Positions 1-9,093 of a stretch of 64,000 nt of DNA are shown here, piece by piece. The stretch spans positions 620,001-684,000 of the forward strand of contig NZ_CP019981.1 in the NCBI RefSeq assembly GCF_002982135.1. Reading direction: 5' to 3'. Made by a program: the position numbers and the translations under genes. How positions within the stretch are numbered: position 1 is the stretch's first letter; each line of letters opens with the position of its first letter. The notes beneath the pieces are model-generated. The model did not search any database, was not told where the DNA came from, and saw only the letters and a program-made list of their open reading frames with translations. Source of the DNA: Pediococcus inopinatus. GTDB taxonomy: Bacteria > Bacillota > Bacilli > Lactobacillales > Lactobacillaceae.

Positions 1-140
1 ATGATGCAAGCCCAAAAATTAAAATTGATTTACAAAAGTATGATCTAGAAAATCCCAAGAACGTTGATGCTGTCTTAGGGCAGATTGATGCAGCTTTAGA
101 AAAAATTCGCGCGCCTAAGAGTGTTGAAGAAGCAATTTAG
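1..140 (+). CDS. C-terminal end of an unidentified protein (partial)
   Basis: An open frame enters from the left edge, reads in codons from base 3, and stops with TAG at 138-140. About 45 residues are visible, ending in a helical-looking segment with the residues DAALEKIRAPKSVEEAI. I do not recognise the family. A strong hairpin terminator follows directly, which supports this being the true 3' end of a gene or operon. No function is proposed. Confidence 0.55.
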   Translation, partial: DASPKIKIDLQKYDLENPKNVDAVLGQIDAALEKIRAPKSVEEAI

Positions 141-147
141 CGTAATT

Positions 148-200
148 AAAAAGTTATTCATAATCGATTTTTATAAAAATCGGTTATGGATAACTTTTTT
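148..200. terminator. Bidirectional terminator between convergent genes
   Basis: A long imperfect hairpin with an A-run on the left and a T-run on the right lies between the plus-strand gene ending at 140 and the minus-strand ATPase ending at 203. It can act for both. Confidence 0.8.
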
Positions 201-202
201 GT

Positions 203-2029
203 TTAATTATTTTTTTGTTCAGCAATGATTTGTTTTAATTGAGTACTATTTCGGTGAGCTAACAGGGCCCAGAGAATGGTTACCGTATCAACAACTTCTT
301 GGAAAAGAGCACCCAAGAGCGCTGGGATAATTCCGGTCGCCGCAATCAACATTAACCCGATACAAATGAAAATACCAATCAACACGGATTGTTTAGCAAT
401 TCTCATTGTATATTTTGAAATGCTAAGGGCCCGCGCGACCCGACCCAAATCGTCTTTCAAAATGACAATGTCTGCTGATTCACTTGCAGCTGTTGAACCA
501 CGAGCACCCATGGCAATCCCGACATCAGCTACCGTTAGAGAGGGCGCATCATTCACACCATCACCAACCATTGTGACAGGCCGCAAATGGTCTTCTTGGT
601 CCTTTAAAATGGTAATTTTATCTTCAGGCAGACATTCGGCATAGACTTTTGAAATTCCAATTTGTTTACCAACAGCATCAGCGGTAGCTTTTTGATCACC
701 ACTGATCATTAATGTGTTTTGAATTCCTAATTTGTTTAGCTGTGAAATTGTGACGGCAGCTTCAGGTCTGATTTGGTCGGAGAATGTAATATACCCAGCA
801 AATTGATCGTCAATTGCGACAAAAATCGCAGTCTGGCTTGGTGAATCAAAATTCTGATCAGTGACAAACTTTTTCCGACCAATTTTTATCTGGTGATCAT
901 CCACTTGAGCCGTGACCCCCATTCCAGTGACCTCTTTAATATGTGAGACTGGCATTAAACTGTGTGGATCACTGGCCTTTACGATTGAACGAGCTAGAAT
1001 ATGGCTTGATTGTTGTTCAGCACTAGCGGTTAAGCTTAGAAATTCTGTTTCTGAAAATGGGGGAAGATTCTTAATCTTGTCAATTGCTAAAATACCCTTT
1101 GTTAAAGTACCTGTTTTATCAAACGCAATGGTCTTAGTTGTGGCTAGTTTTTCAATAGCTGTACCATTTTTTATAATAATCCCGTTTCGGTTAGCACTAC
1201 TCATACCAGAAACAAGGGCAATCGGTGCGGCTAAAATGAGGGGACAAGGTGAGGCCACAACCAAAACCTCAGCAAAACGAACAGGATCTTTTGAAACAAA
1301 CCAAGCAACACCCGCGATGAGATAAGAAACAAGGGTGAATGGAATTGCATAACGATCAGCTAAACGAACAAAATGAGCTGGTTGTGCTTCTGAATTTTTG
1401 ACAAGTTTGACAATTGTTTGATATTGGCTATCTGCTGCGAGTTTTGTGACTTTCATTGTCACTGCCCCATCGCCATTTACAGATCCCGACATTAAGTCGT
1501 CCCCAAGACTTTTATTGGCCGGTTTAGATTCACCGGTAAGCGAAGATTCATCAAAAATGGAAGTTCCTGATAAAATCACACCATCAACTGGGACGACTTC
1601 ACCAGGTTTAACAACGACTTGATCATTCACTAATACTTCATCTACCGGTTTGACGGTTAAATGTTCGTTCATTAAAACGTTCGCTGTTTGTGGAGAATTA
1701 TCTAGAAGGGTTTGTAATTCCTTACCTGCCTTGTGAGCGGCATAGTCTTCCAGAGAATCTCCGCCAGTTAGCATAACCAGGACCACGATACTTGCCCAAT
1801 ATTCACCAACCGCTAAAGTAGCAATAATCGCTGTAATGGCCAATAAATCTACACCATATTTACCTGCACGAAGAGTTTTGATCATTTCTAACAACATTGA
1901 AAAAGAAATGACAATTCCGACGGCTGTAATGATAATTTGTGCCGCTAAGGGGAAATGAAAAATGAATTCTAAAATTAATGCTAAAATACCTAGCCCTAAA
2001 ACTAATGCGAATTTGGTGGAATGTTTCAT
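203..2029 (-). CDS. P1B-type heavy-metal-transporting ATPase
   Basis: Integral-membrane pump that would use ATP to move a transition metal across the cell membrane. Visible motifs are an actuator-domain SLTGES, the membrane metal site SPCPL, the phosphorylation site DKTGTLTKG, and the hinge GDGVNDAPSL. At 608 residues it has no N-terminal HMA or Cys-rich metal-binding domain. Two oddities: the usual P1B 'HP' locus reads SSHILA (Ile for Pro), and the last membrane pair carries QEVVDTVTILWAL instead of the DKG-type motif of Zn/Cd pumps or the HEG motif of Fe/Co pumps. The metal therefore cannot be read with confidence. Its promoter carries a PerR/Fur-like palindrome, which hints at iron or peroxide-linked control. 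An AGGAG site lies about 11 nt before the ATG. Confidence 0.88.
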   Translation of the reverse strand: MKHSTKFALVLGLGILALILEFIFHFPLAAQIIITAVGIVISFSMLLEMIKTLRAGKYGVDLLAITAIIATLAVGEYWASIVVLVMLTGGDSLEDYAAHKAGKELQTLLDNSPQTANVLMNEHLTVKPVDEVLVNDQVVVKPGEVVPVDGVILSGTSIFDESSLTGESKPANKSLGDDLMSGSVNGDGAVTMKVTKLAADSQYQTIVKLVKNSEAQPAHFVRLADRYAIPFTLVSYLIAGVAWFVSKDPVRFAEVLVVASPCPLILAAPIALVSGMSSANRNGIIIKNGTAIEKLATTKTIAFDKTGTLTKGILAIDKIKNLPPFSETEFLSLTASAEQQSSHILARSIVKASDPHSLMPVSHIKEVTGMGVTAQVDDHQIKIGRKKFVTDQNFDSPSQTAIFVAIDDQFAGYITFSDQIRPEAAVTISQLNKLGIQNTLMISGDQKATADAVGKQIGISKVYAECLPEDKITILKDQEDHLRPVTMVGDGVNDAPSLTVADVGIAMGARGSTAASESADIVILKDDLGRVARALSISKYTMRIAKQSVLIGIFICIGLMLIAATGIIPALLGALFQEVVDTVTILWALLAHRNSTQLKQIIAEQKNN

Positions 2030-2045
2030 AAATAAGCAGCTCCTC

Positions 2046-2070
2046 TGTATTTAGAATGATTCTAAATACA
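2046..2070. promoter_or_regulatory. 25-bp perfect palindrome, PerR/Fur-family-like operator
   Basis: Two 12-base arms (TGTATTTAGAAT and its exact complement) flank one central base. The core TTAGAAT-N-ATTCTAA fits the 7-1-7 pattern of PerR/Fur/Zur boxes; the known PerR consensus is TTATAATNATTATAA. It lies directly downstream of the -10 of the ATPase promoter, where a bound repressor would block transcription. Which regulator binds is inference. Confidence 0.75.
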
Positions 2071-2098
2071 TTATAAGCGTAGTTGTTCAAAAATACCA
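2070..2098 (-). promoter_or_regulatory. Promoter of the P1B ATPase gene
   Basis: On the minus strand a perfect -10 TATAAT (2070-2075) has a weak -35 TGGTAT (2093-2098) 17 bp upstream. The palindromic operator starts at the -10 and covers the expected start site. Confidence 0.6.
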
Positions 2099-2107
2099 GC
2101 CAGATAA

Positions 2108-3295
2108 TTATTTATTTTGTTTGTTGAGCTTTAGAGAAAATACTGGGATAACCGGTAAAATATGAATGATAAACATGGCTAAAAATGTCCAGTTATAGCC
2201 AAATCCGGTAATAAAGTAGCCACCCAAAAGTGGTCCTAAGGCACGACCCATAGAACCAGCAAAACTACCTAGTGATTGGATGGTGCCACGATTATGATCT
2301 TCTGCATAACGGTTTAAAACGGCTGGGATGGCGATTAATGCCAGCATTTCACCCAACGTGACCATGGTGATGCCTGCCACAAAGCGCCAATAACTTTCAG
2401 CGTTGACGATGAATAAGTAAGAACAGGCAAAAGCTAAGAGGCCTAGAATTATCCGCTTTTTTTCAGATTTAAAACTTGGCTTAAAGAAACGATTCATAAA
2501 GGGCTGTATTAAAATAACTTCAATTGTGCTGATTGTGAAGAGCATGCTGTATTTAGGAATGGAAATGTGTTTTGCCACCATTAAGACTGAAACATTACTG
2601 TTCCATTGTTCGTAACAAATCCAGATAATAATCATAACTAGACAAATGAGGATCACATTTAGAAAAGAATGATCAGTTTTGGGTTTAATATCTGTTACTG
2701 ATTCAGTTTTCTCATGTTTTTTTATAGGATGAAAGGTAAGTCGGATGATTAGTGTAGTTAGTAGAAAAAGAATGGCAGAGCTGAAAAAAACGACGCGGAT
2801 ATTAATTCCAAAAAGAATACCAGATAAGAAAGTTGCAAATCCCATCCCTAAACTAGCGAACCAGTAACCGTTATTAAAAATATTTGGATCAAAAACTTGT
2901 AAAAAGGCAATATAACCATTAATTGACGAATTTAGGCCACCTAAAAAGAGCCCATATAACGTGATCAAAACAGGATAGATAGGCCATTGCGGAAAAATAC
3001 CAACCAATAGGAGAGCCAAAACAATTCCTGAGCCACAGATATACATGAGTGGTAATTGTTTCCAACTATCAAATAGTTTTCCACCGATTAAATTACCGAC
3101 CATCATGGCACCAGAAAAACAAAACAAGACGTAACCCGCCGTAACTAAACTTTTATTTAAGGTACCATGGATATAAAGCGTTGTGATTGGCATGATAAGG
3201 CCAATGCCCATGTTGACAAGCATATTTGTAAGAAGAACGAATTTATTTTTCAAATTTTTCAACACACTTTCTAATTTTTTACTTATTTCGCTCAT
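2108..3295 (-). CDS. MFS transporter, probable drug or solute exporter
   Basis: A 395-residue protein with about 12 hydrophobic membrane segments and the length and spacing of a major facilitator superfamily transporter. The loop after the second segment (GNLIGGKLFDSW) resembles the MFS motif A region. The second half starts after a charged central loop near residues 195-210. It ends 78 bp before the ATPase gene on the same strand, with no clear terminator between, so read-through into the pump gene is possible. No clear Shine-Dalgarno site precedes the ATG at 3295, so the start is uncertain. Substrate unknown; multidrug export is a family-level guess. Confidence 0.8.
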   Translation of the reverse strand: MSEISKKLESVLKNLKNKFVLLTNMLVNMGIGLIMPITTLYIHGTLNKSLVTAGYVLFCFSGAMMVGNLIGGKLFDSWKQLPLMYICGSGIVLALLLVGIFPQWPIYPVLITLYGLFLGGLNSSINGYIAFLQVFDPNIFNNGYWFASLGMGFATFLSGILFGINIRVVFFSSAILFLLTTLIIRLTFHPIKKHEKTESVTDIKPKTDHSFLNVILICLVMIIIWICYEQWNSNVSVLMVAKHISIPKYSMLFTISTIEVILIQPFMNRFFKPSFKSEKKRIILGLLAFACSYLFIVNAESYWRFVAGITMVTLGEMLALIAIPAVLNRYAEDHNRGTIQSLGSFAGSMGRALGPLLGGYFITGFGYNWTFLAMFIIHILPVIPVFSLKLNKQNK

Positions 3296-3623
3296 AAAGT
3301 ATTAATAATACTATTGCATATCAACTTTTTTAATTCAAATCTTTTTAAGAGCCAAAGCAAATCCAGGCTGAAGGGGTGTGTGTGGAAATAATCAATTTTA
3401 AATGTTAAAAGTTGATTAGAAGCCCACAAGATTTTACTTGTGCCAGCAATGAAAAAAGAAAGCCATTAAAAGTTTGCAAAGACACTAAGAGTTTTTGGCT
3501 GTGGTAGTATTATAGCCGTAAATTTGGTAAAATATTTCTGTTACGGTAATTTAAAAAATATCGGATAAAAATCGAAAAATAACTTTATTTAAAAATTAAT
3601 TAATTGAGGGGTCTATATAAATT
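3296..3623. other. Intergenic region between divergent MFS and asnB genes
   Basis: AT-rich 328-bp spacer that must hold the promoters of both divergent genes. A TAAAAT hexamer at 3528-3533 is a possible -10 for asnB but no good -35 is seen. A 6-bp inverted repeat (CCGTAA at 3516-3521, TTACGG at 3541-3546) brackets it and could be an operator. No ORF or RNA gene recognised. Confidence 0.4.
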
Positions 3624-5504
3624 ATGTGTGGATTTGTGGGGTACTTAAATCAAACTGACGTCGACACTGACGTGATCAAATCAATGGCAGATCGGATCAA
3701 GCATCGTGGACCTGATGACGAAGCCTATTTTCAAAATGAAGATGCATCATTAGGGTTCAGACGTTTGTCAATTATTGATTTAGCACATGGAAAACAACCA
3801 ATGCTAAATGCAACTAAGACGAAAGTTTTGACTTTTAATGGTGAAATCTATAATTATCAAGAAATTCGTGAAGAATTAAAAGCACTTGGCTACAAATTCC
3901 AGACCGATGTGGATTCTGAAGTGTTGATTCATGGATATGATGCTTGGGGACCTGAATTATTGCAGAAGCTACGAGGAATGTATGCTTTTGTTATTTATGA
4001 CATGGAGAAAAAAGAAGTCTTTGGGGCACGTGACCATTTCGGAATCAAGCCACTTTATTATTATGATGACGGGACTTCTTTCCTTTGGGGATCAGAAATT
4101 AAAGCCTTTTTGGATCATCCAAAGTTTGTAAAAGAGTTTAACGAACGTCTGTTACCAATTCATCTGAGTTTTGAATTTATTCCTTCAAAAGAAACGATGT
4201 TTAAAAACGTGTTTAAGCTTTTACCAGGAACATACTTTTTGCATAAAAATGGTAAAACAGAAACTCATACTTACTACAAGTTTAATTATGACCACATTGA
4301 TAATTCACAAACCGTCGAAGGGGACGCTAAACAAATTCGCGGAATTGTGAAAGATTCAGTAAAAGCTCATATGATTGCCGATGTTGAAGTGGGAAGCTTT
4401 TTATCAAGCGGGATCGATTCCAGCTATGTGTTAGCAGAGGCTGCAAAGCTTAAGCCAATTCAATCTTTCTCGTTAGGATTTAACGATTCTAAATATAGTG
4501 AACTAAGTTATTCAACTGAGTTTGCTAAAGAGATTCATCAACAAAACACGCCCTTAACTATGGATGGCGATGATTATTTTGATATTTTGCCAACTATCAT
4601 GTATTACATGGACGAACCACTTTCTAATCCTTCTGCTATGCAGTTGTATTACCTTTCAAAAGGAACTAGGGAGCATGTGAAGGTGGCGTTATCTGGCGAA
4701 GGGGCTGATGAATTTTTCGGGGGCTATAATACCTATTTAGAGGCCTTTCCATTTGAGAGATATCAAAAATGGGTTCCTCAGTTTGTTCGCACGGGGTTAG
4801 CAAAATTAGTTCAAAATCTTCCTCGTTTTCACGGTAAACGGTTCTTAGTGCGTGGTGCCGAGCCGTTAAGTGAACGCTATTACCGAGTTAATTATGTGTT
4901 TGATAAGCATGAACGCGATGAAATTTTGCGTGATCCAAGCATTAACGTGGATTCTGGAGAGTATACGAAACATATTTTTGATGAAGTTAAAGGCAAAGAT
5001 GAAATGACCCAAATGCAATACTTCGATATTAATACTTGGTTGCCGTTTGATATCTTGCATAAAGCCGATCGTATGAGTATGGCGAACTCTTTAGAAGTCC
5101 GGACTCCATTAGTAGACAAAGAAGTGGCGAAGTTTGCGGCTACGATGCCAGTTAATACCCGAATTCATAAGGATGAAACTAAAATTTCATTGAGAACGGC
5201 AGCTGAAAGTGAATTGCCTGAACGAGTCGCTAAAAAAGAAAAGATGGGCTTTCCATCTCCAATTGCCAGTTGGATTAAAGAAGATAAATATCGTAAACGG
5301 ATCGAAACAGCTTTTAATTCTGATGTAGCCAAGAAATTCTTTAAGCCGGAAGCATTGATGCATATTTTGCATGAACATATTAATGGCAAATCCAGTATGC
5401 AAAAGATTTTCACGATTTATACGTTTATTTTGTGGTATGAAGTCTTTTTCCCAGAAAATACAACTGCTACAACAAGTAAGCTAGTTCATCGCACCCAGGT
5501 TTAA
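3624..5504 (+). CDS. asnB: Glutamine-hydrolysing asparagine synthase family amidotransferase
   Basis: Class II glutamine amidotransferase. Residues 1-200 form the glutaminase domain with catalytic Cys2 (MCGFVGYL), and residues about 215-600 the ATP-dependent synthetase domain with the pyrophosphate loop SSGIDSSYV and SGEGADEFFGGY. The full length of 626 aa is normal. The family makes asparagine from aspartate, but in lactic acid bacteria members (AsnH of Lactococcus, AsnB1 of L. plantarum) amidate peptidoglycan precursors. Here it heads a cluster with murE, a D-Asp ligase and an Asp racemase, so amidation of the D-Asp side chain to D-isoasparagine is the likeliest role; this is inference from context. 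The GAGGGG ribosome site is about 12 nt from the ATG, longer than usual. Confidence 0.9.
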   Translation: MCGFVGYLNQTDVDTDVIKSMADRIKHRGPDDEAYFQNEDASLGFRRLSIIDLAHGKQPMLNATKTKVLTFNGEIYNYQEIREELKALGYKFQTDVDSEVLIHGYDAWGPELLQKLRGMYAFVIYDMEKKEVFGARDHFGIKPLYYYDDGTSFLWGSEIKAFLDHPKFVKEFNERLLPIHLSFEFIPSKETMFKNVFKLLPGTYFLHKNGKTETHTYYKFNYDHIDNSQTVEGDAKQIRGIVKDSVKAHMIADVEVGSFLSSGIDSSYVLAEAAKLKPIQSFSLGFNDSKYSELSYSTEFAKEIHQQNTPLTMDGDDYFDILPTIMYYMDEPLSNPSAMQLYYLSKGTREHVKVALSGEGADEFFGGYNTYLEAFPFERYQKWVPQFVRTGLAKLVQNLPRFHGKRFLVRGAEPLSERYYRVNYVFDKHERDEILRDPSINVDSGEYTKHIFDEVKGKDEMTQMQYFDINTWLPFDILHKADRMSMANSLEVRTPLVDKEVAKFAATMPVNTRIHKDETKISLRTAAESELPERVAKKEKMGFPSPIASWIKEDKYRKRIETAFNSDVAKKFFKPEALMHILHEHINGKSSMQKIFTIYTFILWYEVFFPENTTATTSKLVHRTQV

Positions 5505-5522
5505 AAGTTGGAGATGAAAAAA

Positions 5523-7067
5523 ATGGCACTTGAGATTGCCGAAATCACCACAATTTTAAAAGAACATCATTTACTGAAACAGATAGTAAATAATGTGGAA
5601 GGCGATCATCAAAAAATAACGGGAGTTAAGTATGATTCTCGTCGCGCCGGCGCCAATGATTTGTTCTTCTGTAAAGGTAATTTTAAACCTGCTTATTTGG
5701 AATATGCTCAGTCTCAAGGGGCAACCGTCTATATTGCGGAACAACTCTATGATAATGTACCCGCAATGTGTGGAATTATTGTCAGTAATGTTTCCAAGGC
5801 AATGGCTCTAATTGGGGCCGCTTATTACGGGTACCCGCAAAACGATTTATTTATTATTGCTTTTACAGGAACAAAAGGGAAAACAACTTCGGCCTATTAT
5901 GCGCATAATATTCTTAAAGAAACGACTGAAGACAAAACGGCCTTATTTTCAACAATTGATCGGATTGTTGGTCCAAAACCGGAACAACAATTCAAGTCTG
6001 ATTTAACGACTCCTGAATCACTAAATCTGTTTCATGATATGCGCGAAGCTGTTGACAGCGGCATGCACACCCTTGTGATGGAGGTCTCATCGCAAGCTTA
6101 TTTGCGAAACCGCGTTTATGGTCTTCACTATGATGTTGGGGTCTTTTTGAACATTTCCCCAGATCATATTGGACGTAATGAACATCCGACTTTTGAAAAT
6201 TATTTGCATTGCAAACTACAATTGCTTGTAAATTCAGAGGTATGCGTAATTAATGCTGAAACTGATCATTTTGAAGAAATCTATCAAGCAGCACGGGCAA
6301 CCACGGATCCAGAAAAAATCTATTTATACAAAAAATCAGCTGCTAAACTTGCGGAAGAAGTTCCGATTGATTTTACTTTTCATAATGACCGCGATGATTT
6401 ACAAGTAGATGAAATCGAATTGAAGTCACATACCAAGAAAGCAAAGACACTACAAATTGATGGACGTTATGTGCTAAGCATGCCTGGCGGCTACAATCAA
6501 AGTAACGCCACTGCTGCATTGATTACCGTTGGTGTCGCAGGTGTGACTTATGAACAAGCTCATGATCTCTTATCACAGGTTAAGGTCCCGGGACGGATGG
6601 AATCAATTCAGTCCAAGAAGCACGGGGTGATCTATGTAGACTATGCGCATAATTACGCAAGTATGAACGCTTTGCTCAGCTTTTTACGAAGCCAATATCC
6701 GAAGGGACGATTGATTGTTGTGGTTGGTAGCCCTGGTGATAAGGGGATTTCAAGGCGCAAAGGGTTTGGTAAGGCATTGACTGACCACGCAGACATCGCA
6801 ATATTAACGGCTGATGATCCTGGTTTTGAAGATCCTGCCGACATTATTGAAGAAATTGATAGTTATGTGGATCATCAAAAAGTGCAAGTTGAAAAAGTAG
6901 TGGATCGCTATGAGGCCATTAAACGAGCAATTTTACTTAGTCATCCAGAAGATGTTGTTATTTTGGCGGCCAAGGGAGAAGATCCTTATCAAAAAGTTAA
7001 GGGTGTTGATACCCCTTGGCCAACGGACACAGTGGTAGCAAAAGAAGTTTTGAAAGGACTGGCATAA
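5523..7067 (+). CDS. murE: UDP-MurNAc-tripeptide synthetase (MurE), probably L-lysine adding
   Basis: Cytoplasmic Mur ligase that adds the third stem-peptide residue to UDP-MurNAc-L-Ala-D-Glu using ATP. Domain 1 is near residues 1-95, the central ATPase carries the P-loop TGTKGKTT, and the C-terminal domain carries the substrate signature DDPGFEDP. Meso-DAP enzymes have DNPR here; its absence, plus the D-Asp cross-bridge genes next door, points to L-Lys. I chose the ATG at 5523 because the GGAG at 5510-5513 is 9 nt upstream; in-frame TTG 5508 and ATG 5514 are too close to that site. It starts 18 bp after asnB and overlaps the next gene by one base (TAATG), indicating one transcript. Confidence 0.9.
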   Translation: MALEIAEITTILKEHHLLKQIVNNVEGDHQKITGVKYDSRRAGANDLFFCKGNFKPAYLEYAQSQGATVYIAEQLYDNVPAMCGIIVSNVSKAMALIGAAYYGYPQNDLFIIAFTGTKGKTTSAYYAHNILKETTEDKTALFSTIDRIVGPKPEQQFKSDLTTPESLNLFHDMREAVDSGMHTLVMEVSSQAYLRNRVYGLHYDVGVFLNISPDHIGRNEHPTFENYLHCKLQLLVNSEVCVINAETDHFEEIYQAARATTDPEKIYLYKKSAAKLAEEVPIDFTFHNDRDDLQVDEIELKSHTKKAKTLQIDGRYVLSMPGGYNQSNATAALITVGVAGVTYEQAHDLLSQVKVPGRMESIQSKKHGVIYVDYAHNYASMNALLSFLRSQYPKGRLIVVVGSPGDKGISRRKGFGKALTDHADIAILTADDPGFEDPADIIEEIDSYVDHQKVQVEKVVDRYEAIKRAILLSHPEDVVILAAKGEDPYQKVKGVDTPWPTDTVVAKEVLKGLA

Positions 7068-8323
7068 TGGAGACGTCGAAAACTGATTTTATTCCCATTT
7101 TATTGGGAAGTGACTTTAATGCTTATGGGATGGCTCGTTCTTTTTATAAAATGACGGGTAAAAAGGTTAAAGCATTTGCGGAGATGCAATTAGCACCAAC
7201 GCGTTTTACAAAAATTGTTGATTTAGAATTAATTCCGGGGTTCTCGGAAGATCCTGATTTTTTTGAAGCCATGAAGAAAATTGCCAAGCGTTATGAAAAT
7301 CGACCCGAAAAAGTTATTTTACTTGGAATGGGCGATGGCTATGCAGAGCTTATTTCTAAACATAAAGAAGAACTTTCCAAAACTTTTATTTGTCCTTATG
7401 TCGACTATGACCTATTACGTAAGTTAAATAATAAAGAACGTTTTTATAAAATCTGTGATGAATTTGATTTGCCTTATCCCAAAACAAAGATTATTACAAA
7501 AGCGGAGTATGAAAGTCCAGAACCAATTGAAGAGCCTTTTGATTTTCCAGTCGCTTTAAAGCCTGCAAACAGTGTGGAGTGGTTAGATATCCATTTTGAA
7601 GGTCGCAAGAAGGCTTTTCGAATTCAGTCCAGAGCTGAGTTTGATGAAATTGTCGGTAAAATTTACGACAATGGCTATACATCTGATCTGATTTTGCAGG
7701 ATTTTGTTCCAGGTGATGATAGTAATATGCGAGTATTGAATGCATATGTTGATCAAAATCATAAAGTAAAAATGATGTGTCTAGGACATCCGTTGCTTGA
7801 AGATGCAGCTCCTTCTGCCATTGGAAATTATGTGGCCATTTTACCTGAATATAACGCAACAATTTATAAAACGATCCAAGACTTTTTGGAAAAAATCGAA
7901 TTTACCGGATATGCTAATTTTGATTTGAAATATGATTCACGTGATCAGACCTTTAAGCTGTTTGAGATTAATTTACGGCAAGGACGTAGCAGTTTCTTTG
8001 TGACATTAAATGGTTACAATTTGGCTAAATGGGTTGTAGATGATTATGTGACTGAGGATTTGACCAATAAACCAACAGTTTATGCTAATCGGGATGAAAA
8101 AATGCACCAGTTGTGGTTGGGTGTTCCCATTAGAGTATTTAAAAAATACACGCGTGATAATCAGGATAAGCAGACTGCATTACGCTTGATTAAACAAAAG
8201 CGTTATGGGATGACGGCCTTTTATGCAAAGGACATGAATCTAAAACGATGGACACTTTTAACGTGGATGAATCATAATTATGCGAAAAACTTCGATCGTT
8301 ATTTTGAAGAAAATAAGGGATGA
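7067..8323 (+). CDS. D-aspartate ligase (ATP-grasp), Aslfm type
   Basis: 418-residue ATP-grasp enzyme. From memory, the N-terminus (FIPILLGSDFNAYGMARSF, then LAPTRFTKIVD) matches the Enterococcus faecium D-Asp ligase Aslfm, which attaches D-Asp through its beta-carboxylate to the epsilon-amine of L-Lys in UDP-MurNAc-pentapeptide. The ATP-grasp core with the acidic metal-binding residues FEINLRQGRS lies near residues 300-310. The start ATG overlaps the murE stop by one base, so it is translationally coupled. An Asp racemase follows after 5 bp and would supply the D-Asp substrate. Reading the whole cluster together gives high confidence in this substrate. Confidence 0.9.
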   Translation: METSKTDFIPILLGSDFNAYGMARSFYKMTGKKVKAFAEMQLAPTRFTKIVDLELIPGFSEDPDFFEAMKKIAKRYENRPEKVILLGMGDGYAELISKHKEELSKTFICPYVDYDLLRKLNNKERFYKICDEFDLPYPKTKIITKAEYESPEPIEEPFDFPVALKPANSVEWLDIHFEGRKKAFRIQSRAEFDEIVGKIYDNGYTSDLILQDFVPGDDSNMRVLNAYVDQNHKVKMMCLGHPLLEDAAPSAIGNYVAILPEYNATIYKTIQDFLEKIEFTGYANFDLKYDSRDQTFKLFEINLRQGRSSFFVTLNGYNLAKWVVDDYVTEDLTNKPTVYANRDEKMHQLWLGVPIRVFKKYTRDNQDKQTALRLIKQKRYGMTAFYAKDMNLKRWTLLTWMNHNYAKNFDRYFEENKG

Positions 8324-8328
8324 ATTAA

Positions 8329-9036
8329 ATGAAAGACTTTTTTACGATTATTGGTGGAATGGGGACTCCAGCAACCGAGAGTTATTTACGTTTATTAAAT
8401 AAACGGACTCCAGCTCATCGAGATCAAGATTATTTTAATTATATTTTAGTAAATCACGCAACAGTTCCAGATCGATCAACTTATCTGATGGATCATTCAC
8501 AACCAAGCCCGTTGCCTGATTTACTGGAAGATATTCAACAGCAAACTTTGTTGAAACCAAGCTTTTTTGTAATTGCTTGTAACACGGCTCATTATTTTTA
8601 TGATGATTTACAAGCAGCTACGAAAGTGCCGATTGTGCATATGCCCCGAGAAACAGTTAATGATATCAAAAAGAACTATCCCAATGCTAAACGGATAGGG
8701 GTCATCGGAACTAAGGGAACAACCACAGATGGCATTTATGATCGTGAATTGGAACGACAAAATTTAAAAGTTGTTAAGCCAACTGAAGAAATTCAACGAT
8801 TAACAACTCAATTAATCTTTGACGACATAAAAAATCAAAACAAGGTTGATGGGGAGCTTTTCCATACGATCATTAAAAAGATGGTTGAAGAACAAGATGC
8901 CGAAGTTGTTATTTTGGGGTGTACAGAACTGTCTTATGCGCAAGAGTTGGCACCTGAAACAACTTTTCCAATTGCTGATTCGCAATCTATTTTGGTTGAT
9001 AAATCAATTGAAATGGCCGATAAATTACGAAAATAG
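8329..9036 (+). CDS. racD: Aspartate racemase, Asp/Glu racemase family
   Basis: 235-residue cofactor-independent racemase converting L-Asp to D-Asp. Both catalytic cysteines are present: ACNTAH near residue 85 and LGCTEL near residue 201. The N-terminal GGMGTPAT loop is typical of the family. It lies 5 bp after the D-Asp ligase gene, the same pairing as racfm-aslfm in Enterococcus faecium. A glutamate racemase is not seen here, so it most likely serves cross-bridge synthesis. No hairpin terminator follows before the tRNA promoter at 9094. Confidence 0.9.
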   Translation: MKDFFTIIGGMGTPATESYLRLLNKRTPAHRDQDYFNYILVNHATVPDRSTYLMDHSQPSPLPDLLEDIQQQTLLKPSFFVIACNTAHYFYDDLQAATKVPIVHMPRETVNDIKKNYPNAKRIGVIGTKGTTTDGIYDRELERQNLKVVKPTEEIQRLTTQLIFDDIKNQNKVDGELFHTIIKKMVEEQDAEVVILGCTELSYAQELAPETTFPIADSQSILVDKSIEMADKLRK

Positions 9037-9093
9037 ATTTAAAAAGAAAATAGGTAATAGTGTGTCCTTTAGGCTTAATAGAGCAAATCAGCC

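Noticed and set aside
276..644. Plus-strand open frame inside the ATPase region
   Set aside because: It is antisense to a well-supported P-type ATPase and looks like no protein; codon use is a shadow of the real gene.
5523..7067. MurE as a meso-diaminopimelate ligase
   Set aside because: The DNPR signature of DAP enzymes is DDPG here, and the cross-bridge genes beside it need L-Lys.
7494..7862. 122-codon minus-strand open frame
   Set aside because: It lies fully inside the D-Asp ligase gene, which has strong family motifs; it has no ribosome site or recognisable protein pattern.
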